A stretch of 64,000 nucleotides of DNA from Streptomyces tropicalis (GCF_029269835.1 NZ_JARJBB010000007.1:62001-126000); one strand, 5' to 3'; counted from the first letter of the stretch, positions 8,777-17,730 are shown. Notes: generated from the letters alone by a model not told the origin. Numbers and translations: made by a program.

Positions 8777-9415
8777 ATGTCCGAGACCACAGCTCCCACC
8801 ACTGAACTGACATCGCAATACATCACCCAAGTGACCGGTGATCTCGAGCGCAACGTCAAAGAGCAGGAGCGTGTCGGCGCCGAAATTGTAGCCCTGCAAG
8901 AACAGTTGACCGCACTGCAGCGCGACCATGCCGTCCTGGTCAACGTGCACCAGGCGCTGAGACTCGCGCCCGCGCCCGCGAAGCCTACGGACCCCAGCCC
9001 CAGCGCCACCGTTCCGGCTCCGCGCACCAAGGCAGCTGCCAAGTCCGGCACACGCAAGCGGTCACAGGCCAAGAATCCGTCTGGAACCACGGACCGCTCA
9101 GCTTCCCGGAAGCGGGGTCCCGGGAAGCCGTCTGCGCCCGCGACGACGGCGCGGCCCACCCTGGTCCACCTCGTGCGGGAACACCTCGCCGAGCAGAGCG
9201 AGCCACGCTCCGTGGCAGAGATCGCGGAGACGCTCCAGCAGACTCACCCCGACCGGGGCATCCAGACCACCCCCGTACGCACCACCCTGGAAAATCTTGT
9301 CGCCAAGAGCCTTGCGCAGCGCAGCAAGCAAGGCTCCTCGGTCTTCTACACCGCTTCCAGCTCGGCGGAGGCGACGGCGGCCTCTGGCGAGGCCCGGCCC
9401 GAAGCATCCAGCTGA
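8777..9415 (+). CDS. Coiled-coil plus winged-helix regulatory-type protein
   Basis: A 212-residue protein in three parts. Residues about 8-60 form a heptad-rich coiled coil (VTGDLERNVKEQERVGAEIV, EQLTALQRDHAVLV). Residues about 65-125 are a low-complexity Pro/Ala/Lys/Arg linker. Residues about 126-190 form a winged helix (LVHLVREHLAEQ, SVAEIAETLQQT, VRTTLENLVAKSLAQR, GSSVFYTA). It resembles basic-linker actinobacterial regulatory proteins; the DNA target is unknown. The ATG is preceded by AGGAGG at 9-10 bases. It converges on the tap/tpg-like operon. Confidence 0.72.
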   Translation: MSETTAPTTELTSQYITQVTGDLERNVKEQERVGAEIVALQEQLTALQRDHAVLVNVHQALRLAPAPAKPTDPSPSATVPAPRTKAAAKSGTRKRSQAKNPSGTTDRSASRKRGPGKPSAPATTARPTLVHLVREHLAEQSEPRSVAEIAETLQQTHPDRGIQTTPVRTTLENLVAKSLAQRSKQGSSVFYTASSSAEATAASGEARPEASS

Positions 9416-9540
9416 ACCGCGTGTCGGGCGCCTACGAGGTCCTGCTTGGACGGCTAGGTGCCCTCAGACCGACATCACGATTCAACTTCAGTAGCTGCCT
9501 CCTGCCGCGTGATGCGCGGGGCCGGACCGGCAGGGACCAG

Positions 9541-10263
9541 TCACCGCGGGCGCCACGTGCGCACCTCAAGGTGGTTGATCTGGGCGTCGACACGGATGCG
9601 TCCGGTCTCGACCAGCCACTGATGCACCGCCGCGGTGACATCGCCGCCGGCTTCGTCCACGCGACGGGCGAAGTCGGCGGCGTCGAAGCCGCCGGTCTGG
9701 GCGGAGCCGTAGGAGCGTTCTTCGGTGTGGTCGGCGCGCTGGATGACGTCGCGGCGGATGCCGGGTGAGTCCGTGCGGCTGCCCGAGGGGTGCACGTAGG
9801 CGGTCTTGGCGAGGCGGACGGTGAAGGCCAGTCGCAAGCCCTGGCGGGCGGCTTCGGCGATCAGGGGGCGCAGGCGGGCGGAGCCGGAGGCGATGGCCTG
9901 GTGGCCGACACGGCCGGTGCCGGTTCCGGTGGGGGTGATCAGGACAGCTTTGGTGCGGACCCTGGCGCGTGCGCCGGATGCGGTGGTGCGGCGGGTGATG
10001 TGGCGGGCGGCGATGGCGGCGAGTTCGGGCAGGTCGGTGATGCCGCCGGCCTCCACTGCGGTGAGGACTTCGCGGAGGGCGGGGACGAAGGCTGCGCCTT
10101 TGTTGCGGGTGTAGAACTGCGAGACGAGGGAGGGGTCGCGGTTGATGATGCGGGCGATGTCTCGCTTGTTGTAGCCAGCGGTCTGGAGTCGCTCGGCGAT
10201 CTGTGCCGCCTCGTTCAACTCTCTTTCGTTTCGGAGCCGGTTGCGGCGTGAGCGGGGCGGCAT
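9541..10263 (-). CDS. HTH protein, candidate terminal-protein (Tpg/Tpc-like)
   Basis: A 240-residue basic protein. It opens with an Arg-rich tail (MPPRSRRNRLRNERE) followed by a helix-turn-helix (QTAGYNKRDIARIINRDPSL, then SQFYTRNKGAAFVPALREVL), and ends with a mixed domain closing in INHLEVRTWRPR. This parallels the build of streptomycete telomere terminal proteins: an N-terminal HTH ending in a PALRxxL helix, and a C-terminal domain ending in a hydrophobic strand. Its start overlaps the stop of the upstream 704-aa gene by one base (TGATG), so the two are translationally coupled, in the same order as tap-tpg. Recognition is from remembered family features, not an alignment; a plain DNA-binding protein is the alternative. 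Confidence 0.55.
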   Translation of the reverse strand: MPPRSRRNRLRNERELNEAAQIAERLQTAGYNKRDIARIINRDPSLVSQFYTRNKGAAFVPALREVLTAVEAGGITDLPELAAIAARHITRRTTASGARARVRTKAVLITPTGTGTGRVGHQAIASGSARLRPLIAEAARQGLRLAFTVRLAKTAYVHPSGSRTDSPGIRRDVIQRADHTEERSYGSAQTGGFDAADFARRVDEAGGDVTAAVHQWLVETGRIRVDAQINHLEVRTWRPR

Positions 10264-12377
10264 CAGGCCTCCTGGCCGGTGCTGGTGAGGGTGGCTCGTC
10301 CGGCGTCTCGGAGGGTGAGGAGTTCTTCCTCGGTGGTGGGTGCGGTGACGGGGCCGGCGAGGTGGCCGCGCAGGAGGTAGTCGCCGGGCTGGTGATGGTA
10401 GGGCCAGTTCTGCGGCTGGGTGAGGTAGAGGGCGTCGGTGCGGAAGGCGATGACGCTGCCGGGCGGGGTGTGCAGGGCGCCTGCGTGGGTTCCCTCGTCT
10501 CGGTGGCGTTGGGTGAGCAGCGCGGCTCGGGCGCCTGACCAGATGGCGGCGGCCCATTCGGGGTGGGCGTTGGGGTCGCGGCTGAACCCGGTGGGCTTCT
10601 GCCAGGTGATCAGCTGGTCGTTGAAGCCGATGATTTCGGCGTCTGGGGGTACGTCGCGTTCGGCGGTGCGGGGGGTGGTGCCGGTGACCATGCGGGGGCG
10701 CTGGGCGAAGGAGCCGATGCCGTACAGGAGGATGGAGCGCACAGCGCGGGAGGCGAGGTGGGCGGCCCTTGCTTGCTGGGCGTCGCCCTGGAAGTGGGCC
10801 TGGGCGGAGAGGTTGGTCCAGGTCTCTTTGAGTTTTTTGGCCCAGTCGTCGAGGGGTTTGCCGTCTTCCCAGAGGATGCCGTCGAGGATTTCGATCTTCC
10901 ACGGCGTGAACGGGTTGGTCAGAGTGGTGTGGAGTTCGGGGCCGCCGGCCCAGGTGGTGAAAGTGGTGCCGGGTGTTGCCGGGTAGTGCCAGGCGCGGTC
11001 GCCGGGTGCGGGGGCGGGCAGGAGACCGACGTGGTTCCAGGTGTCGGGGACTGTCACGCGGACCTGCCAGTGTCCGCATCCGTACAGGGCCCGCATCTGC
11101 TCCTTTTCGCTCCAGGTGGCGAAGGTGGTGGCGGTGATGCGGCGGGGGGTGCCGACCGGGGACTTCCAGGTGTGCTTGGCGTAGGCAAAGGTGCGGTCGT
11201 ATTCGACGAGCTGGGGCAGCTGCTCCGCAACGCGGGGTGGGGTGAGCAGTTCGTTGCGGCCCTGGCCCGCGGTGGCGTGCAGCAGGCTGCGCAGCTCTTG
11301 TGACAGGACGGGGAAGCCTTCGGCGTGCTGGCCGCGCTGCGGGATGGTGCGGGTCCACAGGTCCCGGCCTGTCTGTGAGGGAGAGCCCATGATGACGGCG
11401 TCGGGCCAGTGGCGGCGCAGGGCCTGCCACAGGAGCACGAACGCGTCGCGGATGACGTGCGGGTCGTCGCCGTCGACGTCGAACCACTCCCCCACCGAGC
11501 GGATCTCGACGTGGACGTCGCTGCTCTCGCGCTGGTAGCGGCCGACGGGGTTTCGGGCGTGGACGAAGTGCCCGGCCATGCGGTCGCGGCCGCGGCCGGT
11601 GTCGGTGCGCCAGCCCGGGATGGGGGCGTTGAGCCAGGCGGCGACGGCGTCACGCAGGTAGGGGTGGCGGTCGGTGTCGCGGTGCCAGGGGTCTCCGGCG
11701 GTGATGTAGATCCGCTCCACGCCCTCCGGGACGGTGTGGAAGACGGCGGTGAGGATGTCCGCGGCCGACCTGCTGCCGAGGTCGAGGTGGTGAGTCTGCT
11801 GGCGATGGACCAGGATCCCGGTGGTGGTGTCCAGGAAGACGGTGGAGCGGGCCTGCTGAGTGAAGTTGGGACGGGTGGAAGCCAGGCCCTGGGTGTGGGT
11901 GAACCATGCGTCACCCGCCTCGCTCCCGGGGATGGAGGGCAGCGTCCGCGACGTGTCCGGCTCATCCGAGGCAGCCGGGGCGGGGTCGGGGCTGTCGGCG
12001 GGGTCGGGGCTGTCGGCGGGGTCGGGCTGCGGCTGAACGGAGCACATAGTCGGGGCTTGTGCTGTGCGCTGCGTGGCGGCCTCGGGCTCGGTGTCCTTGA
12101 CGGGTGGGGTTGCGGCGGGAGTGGGCTGCTTCGAGGCGCCGATATCCTCGGCGAGGCTGTCGGGGGCCAGGGCGGGAGCGAGGGAGACGATGTCGGCCAC
12201 GCTCAGTCCAGCTGCCGGAGCGATGCGATCCGCTTTCGCCTTGGTGTAGGCGGCGAGCTGGGCGATCTTCTGGTCCCGACCGGCCTCCAGCCCTGCCAGT
12301 TTCTTGCGGATCTTCCTGATCTCGTCCCGCACGGTGCGCAGTTCGGCGAGCGCGGCGTTGTAGCTGTGTGCGTCCAT
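10263..12377 (-). CDS. Large protein with family B polymerase-like motifs, candidate Tap-like telomere protein
   Basis: A 704-residue protein. Residues 1-65 are a helical, possibly coiled-coil start (LRTVRDEIRKIRKKLAGLEA), then a Pro/Asp-rich linker to about 150. Three blocks in the right order recall the palm of family B DNA polymerases as seen in degenerate form in streptomycete Tap: motif A-like VEYDRTFAYAKHTW near 390, motif B-like AVRSILLYGIGSFAQRPR near 550, and motif C-like VIAFRTDALYLT near 645. Between A and B, ILWEDGKPLDDWAKKLKETW also echoes Tap. Tap docks at the single-stranded telomere end and recruits the terminal protein. AAGGA lies 8 bases before the ATG. Second gene of a three-gene operon. 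The Tap assignment is inference. Confidence 0.55.
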   Translation of the reverse strand: MDAHSYNAALAELRTVRDEIRKIRKKLAGLEAGRDQKIAQLAAYTKAKADRIAPAAGLSVADIVSLAPALAPDSLAEDIGASKQPTPAATPPVKDTEPEAATQRTAQAPTMCSVQPQPDPADSPDPADSPDPAPAASDEPDTSRTLPSIPGSEAGDAWFTHTQGLASTRPNFTQQARSTVFLDTTTGILVHRQQTHHLDLGSRSAADILTAVFHTVPEGVERIYITAGDPWHRDTDRHPYLRDAVAAWLNAPIPGWRTDTGRGRDRMAGHFVHARNPVGRYQRESSDVHVEIRSVGEWFDVDGDDPHVIRDAFVLLWQALRRHWPDAVIMGSPSQTGRDLWTRTIPQRGQHAEGFPVLSQELRSLLHATAGQGRNELLTPPRVAEQLPQLVEYDRTFAYAKHTWKSPVGTPRRITATTFATWSEKEQMRALYGCGHWQVRVTVPDTWNHVGLLPAPAPGDRAWHYPATPGTTFTTWAGGPELHTTLTNPFTPWKIEILDGILWEDGKPLDDWAKKLKETWTNLSAQAHFQGDAQQARAAHLASRAVRSILLYGIGSFAQRPRMVTGTTPRTAERDVPPDAEIIGFNDQLITWQKPTGFSRDPNAHPEWAAAIWSGARAALLTQRHRDEGTHAGALHTPPGSVIAFRTDALYLTQPQNWPYHHQPGDYLLRGHLAGPVTAPTTEEELLTLRDAGRATLTSTGQEA

Positions 12378-12404
12378 CGGGAGATCCTTGTCCGGGTGGG
12401 CGGC

Positions 12405-13001
12405 TCAGGCGGCGTTGGTCGTGGGAACGTAGGCGACGGCCCCGCCGGAGTGGGAGGCGAGCCGGGCACCCAGCAGGAGTTCGGCGAGGTGCCGGTCGTC
12501 GCCGTTGCTGGAGGTTAGGGCGATCCGAGGTGTGGCGAGGTCGGTGACGTAGCCGGCCAGGCGGGCGTCGGGGAAGGCGTGCCGGCCGTCGCCGTTCTTC
12601 TCCCAGCGTTCCAGGCCCGTCAGGACGGCTACGACGTAGCCGGCCAGGGTCACGGGCAGCACTCCCCCGGCGGCGACGCTTGCCGCATCACACCGCCACC
12701 AGCCACGGAGCGCCTTGAGGAGATCATCGGGTGCAAGGGTGGCGGCGAAACCGATCCATTCACGATCCAACTCCTCGGCCGGCTGTGCCGTGTCGACCCT
12801 GAGAACAGCGATCTCGTCGGTGCTCAGCTTCTCCAGTCGTGCGGGCCGGCGGGTGCTGAGGGCCTGAACGACTGGGAGCGGGATCATCACACGCACGCCG
12901 CGGTGGGACAGGCCGGGCAGGAGGTCGGCCTGTACCAGACGACGGAAGGTTGTGACGGCGCAGCCCAGTTCCTGAGCCGCCTGCCCCGTGGTGAGCAGCA
13001 T
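12405..13001 (-). CDS. Excisionase/MerR-like HTH DNA-binding protein
   Basis: A 198-residue protein starting with a helix-turn-helix of the excisionase/MerR type (TTGQAAQELGCAVTTFRRLV, then GLSHRGVRVMIP as the wing). The rest is a mainly helical domain (TLAPDDLLKALRGWWRCDAA) without a known family. It is the first gene of the operon leading into the polymerase-like and HTH proteins, 27 bases from the next start, so it may recognise a replicon end or regulate the operon. GGAGGGG lies 6 bases before the ATG. A palindrome sits in its leader. Confidence 0.7.
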   Translation of the reverse strand: MLLTTGQAAQELGCAVTTFRRLVQADLLPGLSHRGVRVMIPLPVVQALSTRRPARLEKLSTDEIAVLRVDTAQPAEELDREWIGFAATLAPDDLLKALRGWWRCDAASVAAGGVLPVTLAGYVVAVLTGLERWEKNGDGRHAFPDARLAGYVTDLATPRIALTSSNGDDRHLAELLLGARLASHSGGAVAYVPTTNAA

Positions 13002-13026
13002 TCCATCCCCTCCGCCTGTCCGAACT

Positions 13027-13041
13027 CTGATATTAGATCAG
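13027..13041. promoter_or_regulatory. Palindromic operator in the leader of the HTH operon
   Basis: CTGAT-ATTAG-ATCAG is a 15-bp inverted repeat in an unusually AT-rich patch, 26 bases upstream of the start at 13001. On the transcribed strand a -10-like TAGGAT lies just before it, so the palindrome would overlap or follow the transcription start. Confidence 0.5.
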
Positions 13042-13647
13042 GCATGTATCCTAGGGTCGTACGCGCGAAGCGGTCAACGACCACACCGGCACTCCACGCA
13101 ATGCGAATTCGAGCAGCGACGCCATCGATCCCACATGCCCCTTGCCGACTGGGCTCTGTACGGAAGGCCTGTGAGTGATGTCCGCCGCGGTTCGAGCTTC
13201 GGACTGCAGCCGCTCGCCGGAAGGGAGCGGGATGAGGCCGCCGCCGAGGGCTGGCGCCTAGCGTCCGAGGCAGCGACAGGGACCGCGCTTGCGTCAAGGT
13301 CGCACGCTGCAGGCTGGACGCGCTGAGGCAGGCAGACAGACCACGGTCCCGAGCTTTGAGCATTCGGATAGCTGCTGAGCAGCGCACGGCGGAGAAAGCG
13401 AGGGCGCGGCACCCACGGGGGAAGGCGCCGCACCCACGCTCCGACGATAGCGATCCGTCCTCCTTCAGCGCGGCACATACCGGCCACGGCCCTGGTGTCG
13501 TCGCCCTGAGGCGGGGAGCAACAGGAAGCGCTCGCTTCTCCACACCCCAGCGCAGCCATGCGTTGCCCAGCGCGGCGAGACCTGCATCGGGCAGCGAATT
13601 GCCTGACTGGCGGCGTGAGCCGACCGTGCTGACAGGCGCGGCCGGTT
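13042..13647. other. Intergenic stretch without a recognised gene
   Basis: Apart from the likely promoter of the operon at its left edge, nothing coding-like is seen. Frames here lack starts with ribosome sites and read as antisense noise. Confidence 0.5.
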
Positions 13648-14136
13648 CTATCGGTAGAAGACGGCTACGCCGCCGTGATGCGAGCAGGCTCCCTGATGGT
13701 GTGCGGCGTAGGAGTAGGTCCCGTCATTACACATCGCCGTGGCGCCGCCCGCCGCGTCACTGGAACCGCCCGAAGAGCTCGAGCCCTCGCTTCCCGAAGT
13801 CCCGCCCGACGACGTACCGCCGTCGGCCCCCGAGCCCGACGGCGCGTACGCAGTGACGGTCACCTTGACCTTCACGGTCTTCGTTACCGTCGGACCAGGC
13901 TCCGGCGCAGCGGTCTGCGTGGCTGTGGCGGTCGCGGTGACCGTGGCAGCCGGCTGCACCTTCTCGACTGCCGGCTTCGCGTCCGTGCCATTGCTCGCGT
14001 TGCCCTGCCCCCCGGCACCGGCGCCAATGCCGAGGAAGAAGGCGAAGCCGATCGTCGGGAGCACGTACCGCTTGCGCGCCCACTTCGGAGCCGGTCTCGC
14101 AGGTGGCTGCGGCGGCATGGTGTACGGATTCCTCAT
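13648..14136 (-). CDS. DUF3761 domain protein, membrane-anchored
   Basis: A 162-residue protein. After a short Pro-rich cytosolic start (MPPQPPARPAPKWARKR) there is one hydrophobic helix (YVLPTIGFAFFLGIGAGAGG). Next comes a long Thr/Ala/Ser/Gly-rich extracellular linker, then the DUF3761 motif at the C-terminus: CNDGTYSYAAHHQGACSHHGG. The two cysteines and the DGTYS...HHGGV pattern define the domain, which is common on actinobacterial surface proteins; its role is unknown. AGGGGGGACC stands directly before the ATG. Confidence 0.85.
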   Translation of the reverse strand: MRNPYTMPPQPPARPAPKWARKRYVLPTIGFAFFLGIGAGAGGQGNASNGTDAKPAVEKVQPAATVTATATATQTAAPEPGPTVTKTVKVKVTVTAYAPSGSGADGGTSSGGTSGSEGSSSSGGSSDAAGGATAMCNDGTYSYAAHHQGACSHHGGVAVFYR

Positions 14137-14298
14137 GGTCCCCCCTGGGCGTATTTGAAAGCACTGACCGTAGCGTCAGCAGTGACACCTGATACGTCGC
14201 TTCGATGTAGCAGTCACCTATTCGTGACACATGCCAGTGCCCGTGCCCGCCCCGCTGTCGACCGCCGCGTGAAGGCGGCCTGACAGCTGGCCGAGCAC

Positions 14299-14757
14299 TC
14301 AGCATGCAGTGAGAAGCCGAGCAAGGATGCCGACGGGGTCGTGCAATATCCGGGCGCCGTCCGCAACGACGCGCTGCGTCCCAGGGTCGACCGGATCCGT
14401 CCGTGCCCACTCCGGGGACCCGATACCCATCTCGACCTCCAAGCCGGAGGCCCTCAGATAGCGCCGCTCTGACATCGGCCCCCAAGACCGCGTACGGATC
14501 AGCCCGCCCAGCCCGATTTCCAGCGCCCAGGCATCCTCGCCCAGGTACTCGCGCGGGTTCCTGGTGAGCAGAACGATGTCAACGTCGGAGTCCGGGCGCG
14601 CGGCACCGCGGGCACAGGACCCGACCAGGAGCACGCCGGCGATGTCACGGCGATCCCTCGCCCAGCCAGCCACCCTCCCGACCACTGCATCGATCTCCGC
14701 GCTTCGTTCCGGCGCCACGCCGGCCTGATGATGCACAGGATCGCCGTCAGAAAGCAT
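14299..14757 (-). CDS. MNT-type nucleotidyltransferase domain protein
   Basis: A 152-residue protein with the minimal nucleotidyltransferase signature VGSCARGAARPDSDVDIVLL (GSx10DxD), a downstream third acidic position in LEVEMGI, and a short helical end. Such proteins transfer nucleotides to proteins or small molecules; family relatives include aminoglycoside-type enzymes and MNT antitoxins. No HEPN partner is seen next to it. The ATG at 14757 has AAGGAGAC 6-7 bases upstream; the frame is open to 15267 but the extension is antisense-like. It lies divergent from the kinase gene. Confidence 0.85.
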   Translation of the reverse strand: MLSDGDPVHHQAGVAPERSAEIDAVVGRVAGWARDRRDIAGVLLVGSCARGAARPDSDVDIVLLTRNPREYLGEDAWALEIGLGGLIRTRSWGPMSERRYLRASGLEVEMGIGSPEWARTDPVDPGTQRVVADGARILHDPVGILARLLTAC

Positions 14758-15352
14758 GTGAAGTCTCCTTGCCGCGCCCGGGCGGATCTGACTACGACAG
14801 CTTCCCCCTCCTGGAATGGAGATTCGCAGGTGGTCACGCCAGCGCGCTACCGAAACAGTTCGGCGCAGCCGCACTGTAGGACAGGGCGATGGCCACCCAG
14901 AGGCCGGCGAAGGGCGCAGCCGAGGAAGTGCTGGTTCGAGGCCCCGCGGTCGCGTAACCCCGATGTCGGTGGTCCCGCGCGGCGTGCGAACGGAACGCGG
15001 GACCACCACGTCCCACCGTCCTGTAGAGCGAGACAAGGCCAACGTATGAGCAGCCATCAGATAGCGCACACTCAGGGCCCCGCACGAGTGAGCTGCCGCC
15101 CGATAGTCCGCCACCGCTTCGCCTCTCGATCGCCAGAGCGCAGGAGGCACGGCGAAGTGGCGCGTCCGCTGATGGTCCGATTCGGTGAACCGTTCCGCAC
15201 ACTCCGCCGCTTTGGGAGCCGCATCGGTCGGTCCCCCGAAGCTGGCATGGAGGTACTGGCTCGGCACCCGGCTCTGAACTCCTTGGGAGGAGGCTCCTGG
15301 GCGCTGCCCGAATGTATGGGTGACGAGCCGAGGTGAGTCTCATACTGAGCAG

Positions 15353-16522
15353 ATGCATCGCATCGGGGGGTTTGCCGTCGAGCGCACGCTCGGCGAGGGC
15401 GGTATGGGGACGGTCTTCCTGGCGCGGACGCGTGGGGGACGCGCGGTGGCAGTAAAGGTGGCCAAGCCAGAACTCGCTGCGGACCCCCTCTTTCGTGAGC
15501 GCTTTCGCGCGGAGGTGGCAGCGGCACGCACCGTGGGCGGCTTTCACACGGCACCTGTGGTCGAAGCCGACGTCGACGGTAATCCGCCCTGGCTGGCCAC
15601 GGCCTACATCCCCGGCCCGACCCTCGCCGAACAGTTGGCCACGTGGGGGCCGATGAGTGAGCCGCAGTTGCGCATCCTCGCCGCGGCACTCGCCGAAGCC
15701 TTGGCGTCCGTTCACGCCTGCGGCCTGGTCCATCGAGATCTCAAGCCAGGCAACATCATCATGGCTGGCGACGGCCCGCGCGTGCTCGACTTCGGCATCG
15801 CCCGAGCCTTGGAGACATCACGGCTTACCGCGACCGGCACAGCCTTCGGCACCCCTGGCTACCTCTCCCCCGAACAAGCCCTGGGACAGGACGTAACCGG
15901 GGCCAGCGATGTATTCGCACTGGGCTCCGTACTGGTCGCTGCCGCCGGCGGCAGTGCTTGGGGAGAAGGCAACTCCATGGCACTGATGTACCGATCAGTT
16001 CATGAAAGCCCTGACCTCACCGCAGTGCCTCCCGGCCTGCGCCACCTGATATCAGCTTGCCTGCACAAGGACCCAGCAGCCCGCCCCACGCCCAATGCCC
16101 TACTCGACGCAATCGCAGGGCGCGAACACCACAAGCCAGGCGGACCTACACCGACACTCGCAGCCCCAACACCGCCCACCCCACCGGCCTACCCACCGAC
16201 ACAGCCTGCACGCCCGCCGGCCCTCCCGTCAGCATCGGCGACACCGCAACCCGAGCAGCTCGTCATCGGTGACCTGTCAGCGAGCCTGACCGCAGACAGC
16301 AACGGAATCACCCTGCGAGTTGACGCAGATGAAGCGGACTTCGAATGGCCCGAAATCTCCGCCATCACCTGCTCCCCCGACCATCGAGGACGCTTCACCG
16401 CCACCGTCCACCTACACGACGGCACCTCCTACCCCTGTGAACTCAACGCCCGGCGCACGAATCTGCGCAATGAATGGATCAACCAGCTCCACCACATCGT
16501 CAGCTGCTACCTCCCCCGCTGA
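15353..16522 (+). CDS. Hanks-type serine/threonine protein kinase, soluble
   Basis: A 389-residue kinase. Residues 1-260 contain the full catalytic set: GEGGMGTVF (P-loop), VAVKVAK (VAIK Lys), HRDLKPGN (catalytic loop), DFGIAR (DFG), GTPGYLSPEQA (activation segment/APE) and SDVFALG. A Pro-rich linker follows, then a C-terminal beta-rich domain of about 110 residues (LVIGDLSASLTADSNGITLR) that resembles a small sensory or PH-like module. There is no transmembrane helix, unlike PknB. The start at 15353 is the ATG closest to the fold; a GTG at 15320 is possible. Confidence 0.92.
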   Translation: MHRIGGFAVERTLGEGGMGTVFLARTRGGRAVAVKVAKPELAADPLFRERFRAEVAAARTVGGFHTAPVVEADVDGNPPWLATAYIPGPTLAEQLATWGPMSEPQLRILAAALAEALASVHACGLVHRDLKPGNIIMAGDGPRVLDFGIARALETSRLTATGTAFGTPGYLSPEQALGQDVTGASDVFALGSVLVAAAGGSAWGEGNSMALMYRSVHESPDLTAVPPGLRHLISACLHKDPAARPTPNALLDAIAGREHHKPGGPTPTLAAPTPPTPPAYPPTQPARPPALPSASATPQPEQLVIGDLSASLTADSNGITLRVDADEADFEWPEISAITCSPDHRGRFTATVHLHDGTSYPCELNARRTNLRNEWINQLHHIVSCYLPR

Positions 16523-16870
16523 CAGGACCAAAAAAGCATGTGGCCGCACCCAGACGAAGAACACAACGCCCCTGCCGCTCCGGCTCGATCCTCGAAATCG
16601 AAGGGACGGTTCAGCGTGCGGTGACGGGGTCTGCCGCGTGGCCTGGGAACCGCCAAGCAGCACCCCTTCGGCATCCCGCTCCGCTTCCCCCAGTCATGGG
16701 TGGGGTTCGCCTGGCACCCTCGCCACGACGCTGACTCTGCTCACGCCTGGCTGCGCGGCCCAGCGGCTCGTCGCCAACCGGCTGCTGTGGGAAGGGCGGG
16801 CCGAGCGCAGCGTAAGCGCCTCGTCCCCTGCATTGAAGCGGCTGGTGAAAGAAGCGGGAGAGCCAGGGCG
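16523..16870. other. Intergenic stretch between kinase and lipoprotein
   Basis: The kinase and the lipoprotein gene converge here. No gene, repeat or clear hairpin is seen. Confidence 0.5.
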
Positions 16871-17584
16871 TCAGGAGTTCCGGCCGCTCTTGAGGACCTT
16901 GTAGTAGTCGCCGGATCCGAGCTCGAGCCGGAATACCATGCCATGCTCCTTGCGAAGGGCCGAGACTGTTCCCGAGACTGGCTCGCGCAGGAACCGCTGC
17001 AGCGGCGGATCGCTCTTCAGAATGAGAGGTTCATCGACCAGGCGCTTGGGATTGTGGTCACGCACCGGATCCCAAGTGAGCATGCCTCCCCAGGCGAAGA
17101 TTTCGCTTGGATCAAGCGCTCCCGGCCCGTTTGGGTTGGCTCCCTCGTCTCGGTAGTAGGCGAGTAGTCGCTTGCCGGTGTCATCATGGGTGAACGGTAT
17201 CTGCGGGTCGCTGTCGCCTGCGGTGAGGATGCTGTCGATGACATCGCCCATGCGGTGCGGGTTGGCGCCGTAGTAGGCGGTCACGCGCATCGAGCACTTG
17301 ATTTTGTAGCTGTCGCTGCCGTCCTGGAAGAACGCCTGCTTGCGCAGACCCGTTTGGCAGGTGTCCTGCACCGCGACCAGTCCGAGGCTCAGGCGGGTGT
17401 GGTCCGCGTAGGCCTGAACGACCTTCCGGAGTTTCTGCTCAGCTTGCTGCCGGGCCTCGACCGCTGGAGGGCTGCCGGCCAGTGTCCGGGCCTCCTTCGG
17501 GCTGACGGCGCGATCTCCGGACGAACACGCGGTCAGCGCGAGCAGCAGAAGGACGGCGACGCCGCCTTTCGCCTTGTTTTTCAT
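16871..17584 (-). CDS. Lipoprotein of unknown function
   Basis: A 237-residue secreted lipoprotein. The signal peptide ends in the lipobox LTAC with the lipidated Cys at position 20, followed by SSGDR. The mature protein has a helical segment (VEARQQAEQKLRKVVQAYAD) and a beta-rich remainder with three cysteines (DTCQTG, KIKCSM region). No family recognised. The ATG at 17584 is preferred because GAGAGG lies 5 bases before it and the signal peptide starts MKNK; an ATG at 17596 with GGAGGT further upstream is also possible. A perfect 22-bp palindrome lies upstream. Confidence 0.75.
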   Translation of the reverse strand: MKNKAKGGVAVLLLLALTACSSGDRAVSPKEARTLAGSPPAVEARQQAEQKLRKVVQAYADHTRLSLGLVAVQDTCQTGLRKQAFFQDGSDSYKIKCSMRVTAYYGANPHRMGDVIDSILTAGDSDPQIPFTHDDTGKRLLAYYRDEGANPNGPGALDPSEIFAWGGMLTWDPVRDHNPKRLVDEPLILKSDPPLQRFLREPVSGTVSALRKEHGMVFRLELGSGDYYKVLKSGRNS

Positions 17585-17658
17585 CGGGCCTCTCATCGCT
17601 GGGGGCTACCTCCAAAGGGTTCCGCAGGGGCTACTGTCCAGCAGACCTTTGGGGCAGG

Positions 17659-17680
17659 GCATGAGTACGGGTACTCATGC
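17659..17680. promoter_or_regulatory. Perfect 22-bp palindrome upstream of the lipoprotein gene
   Basis: GCATGAGTAC-GG-GTACTCATGC, arms of 10 bp without mismatch, lies about 75 bases upstream of the lipoprotein start and just beyond the terminator of the upstream gene. The position and perfect symmetry suggest an operator for a dimeric regulator. Confidence 0.6.
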
Positions 17681-17684
17681 AGGT

Positions 17685-17712
17685 CCGGGGCAGCCCTCAC
17701 GGGCTGCCCCGG
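17685..17712 (-). terminator. Strong hairpin after the SGNH fusion gene
   Basis: A 12-bp perfect stem (CCGGGGCAGCCC with its complement) and a TCAC loop begin 19 bases beyond the stop of the large secreted protein. Confidence 0.8.
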
Positions 17713-17730
17713 AATGATCACTAGAGCTCG

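Noticed and set aside
9541..11487. A 648-codon minus frame spanning the end of the 704-aa gene
   Set aside because: Only the last 240 codons are protein-like; the first part is the out-of-frame shadow of the polymerase-like gene. The true start is the ATG at 10263.
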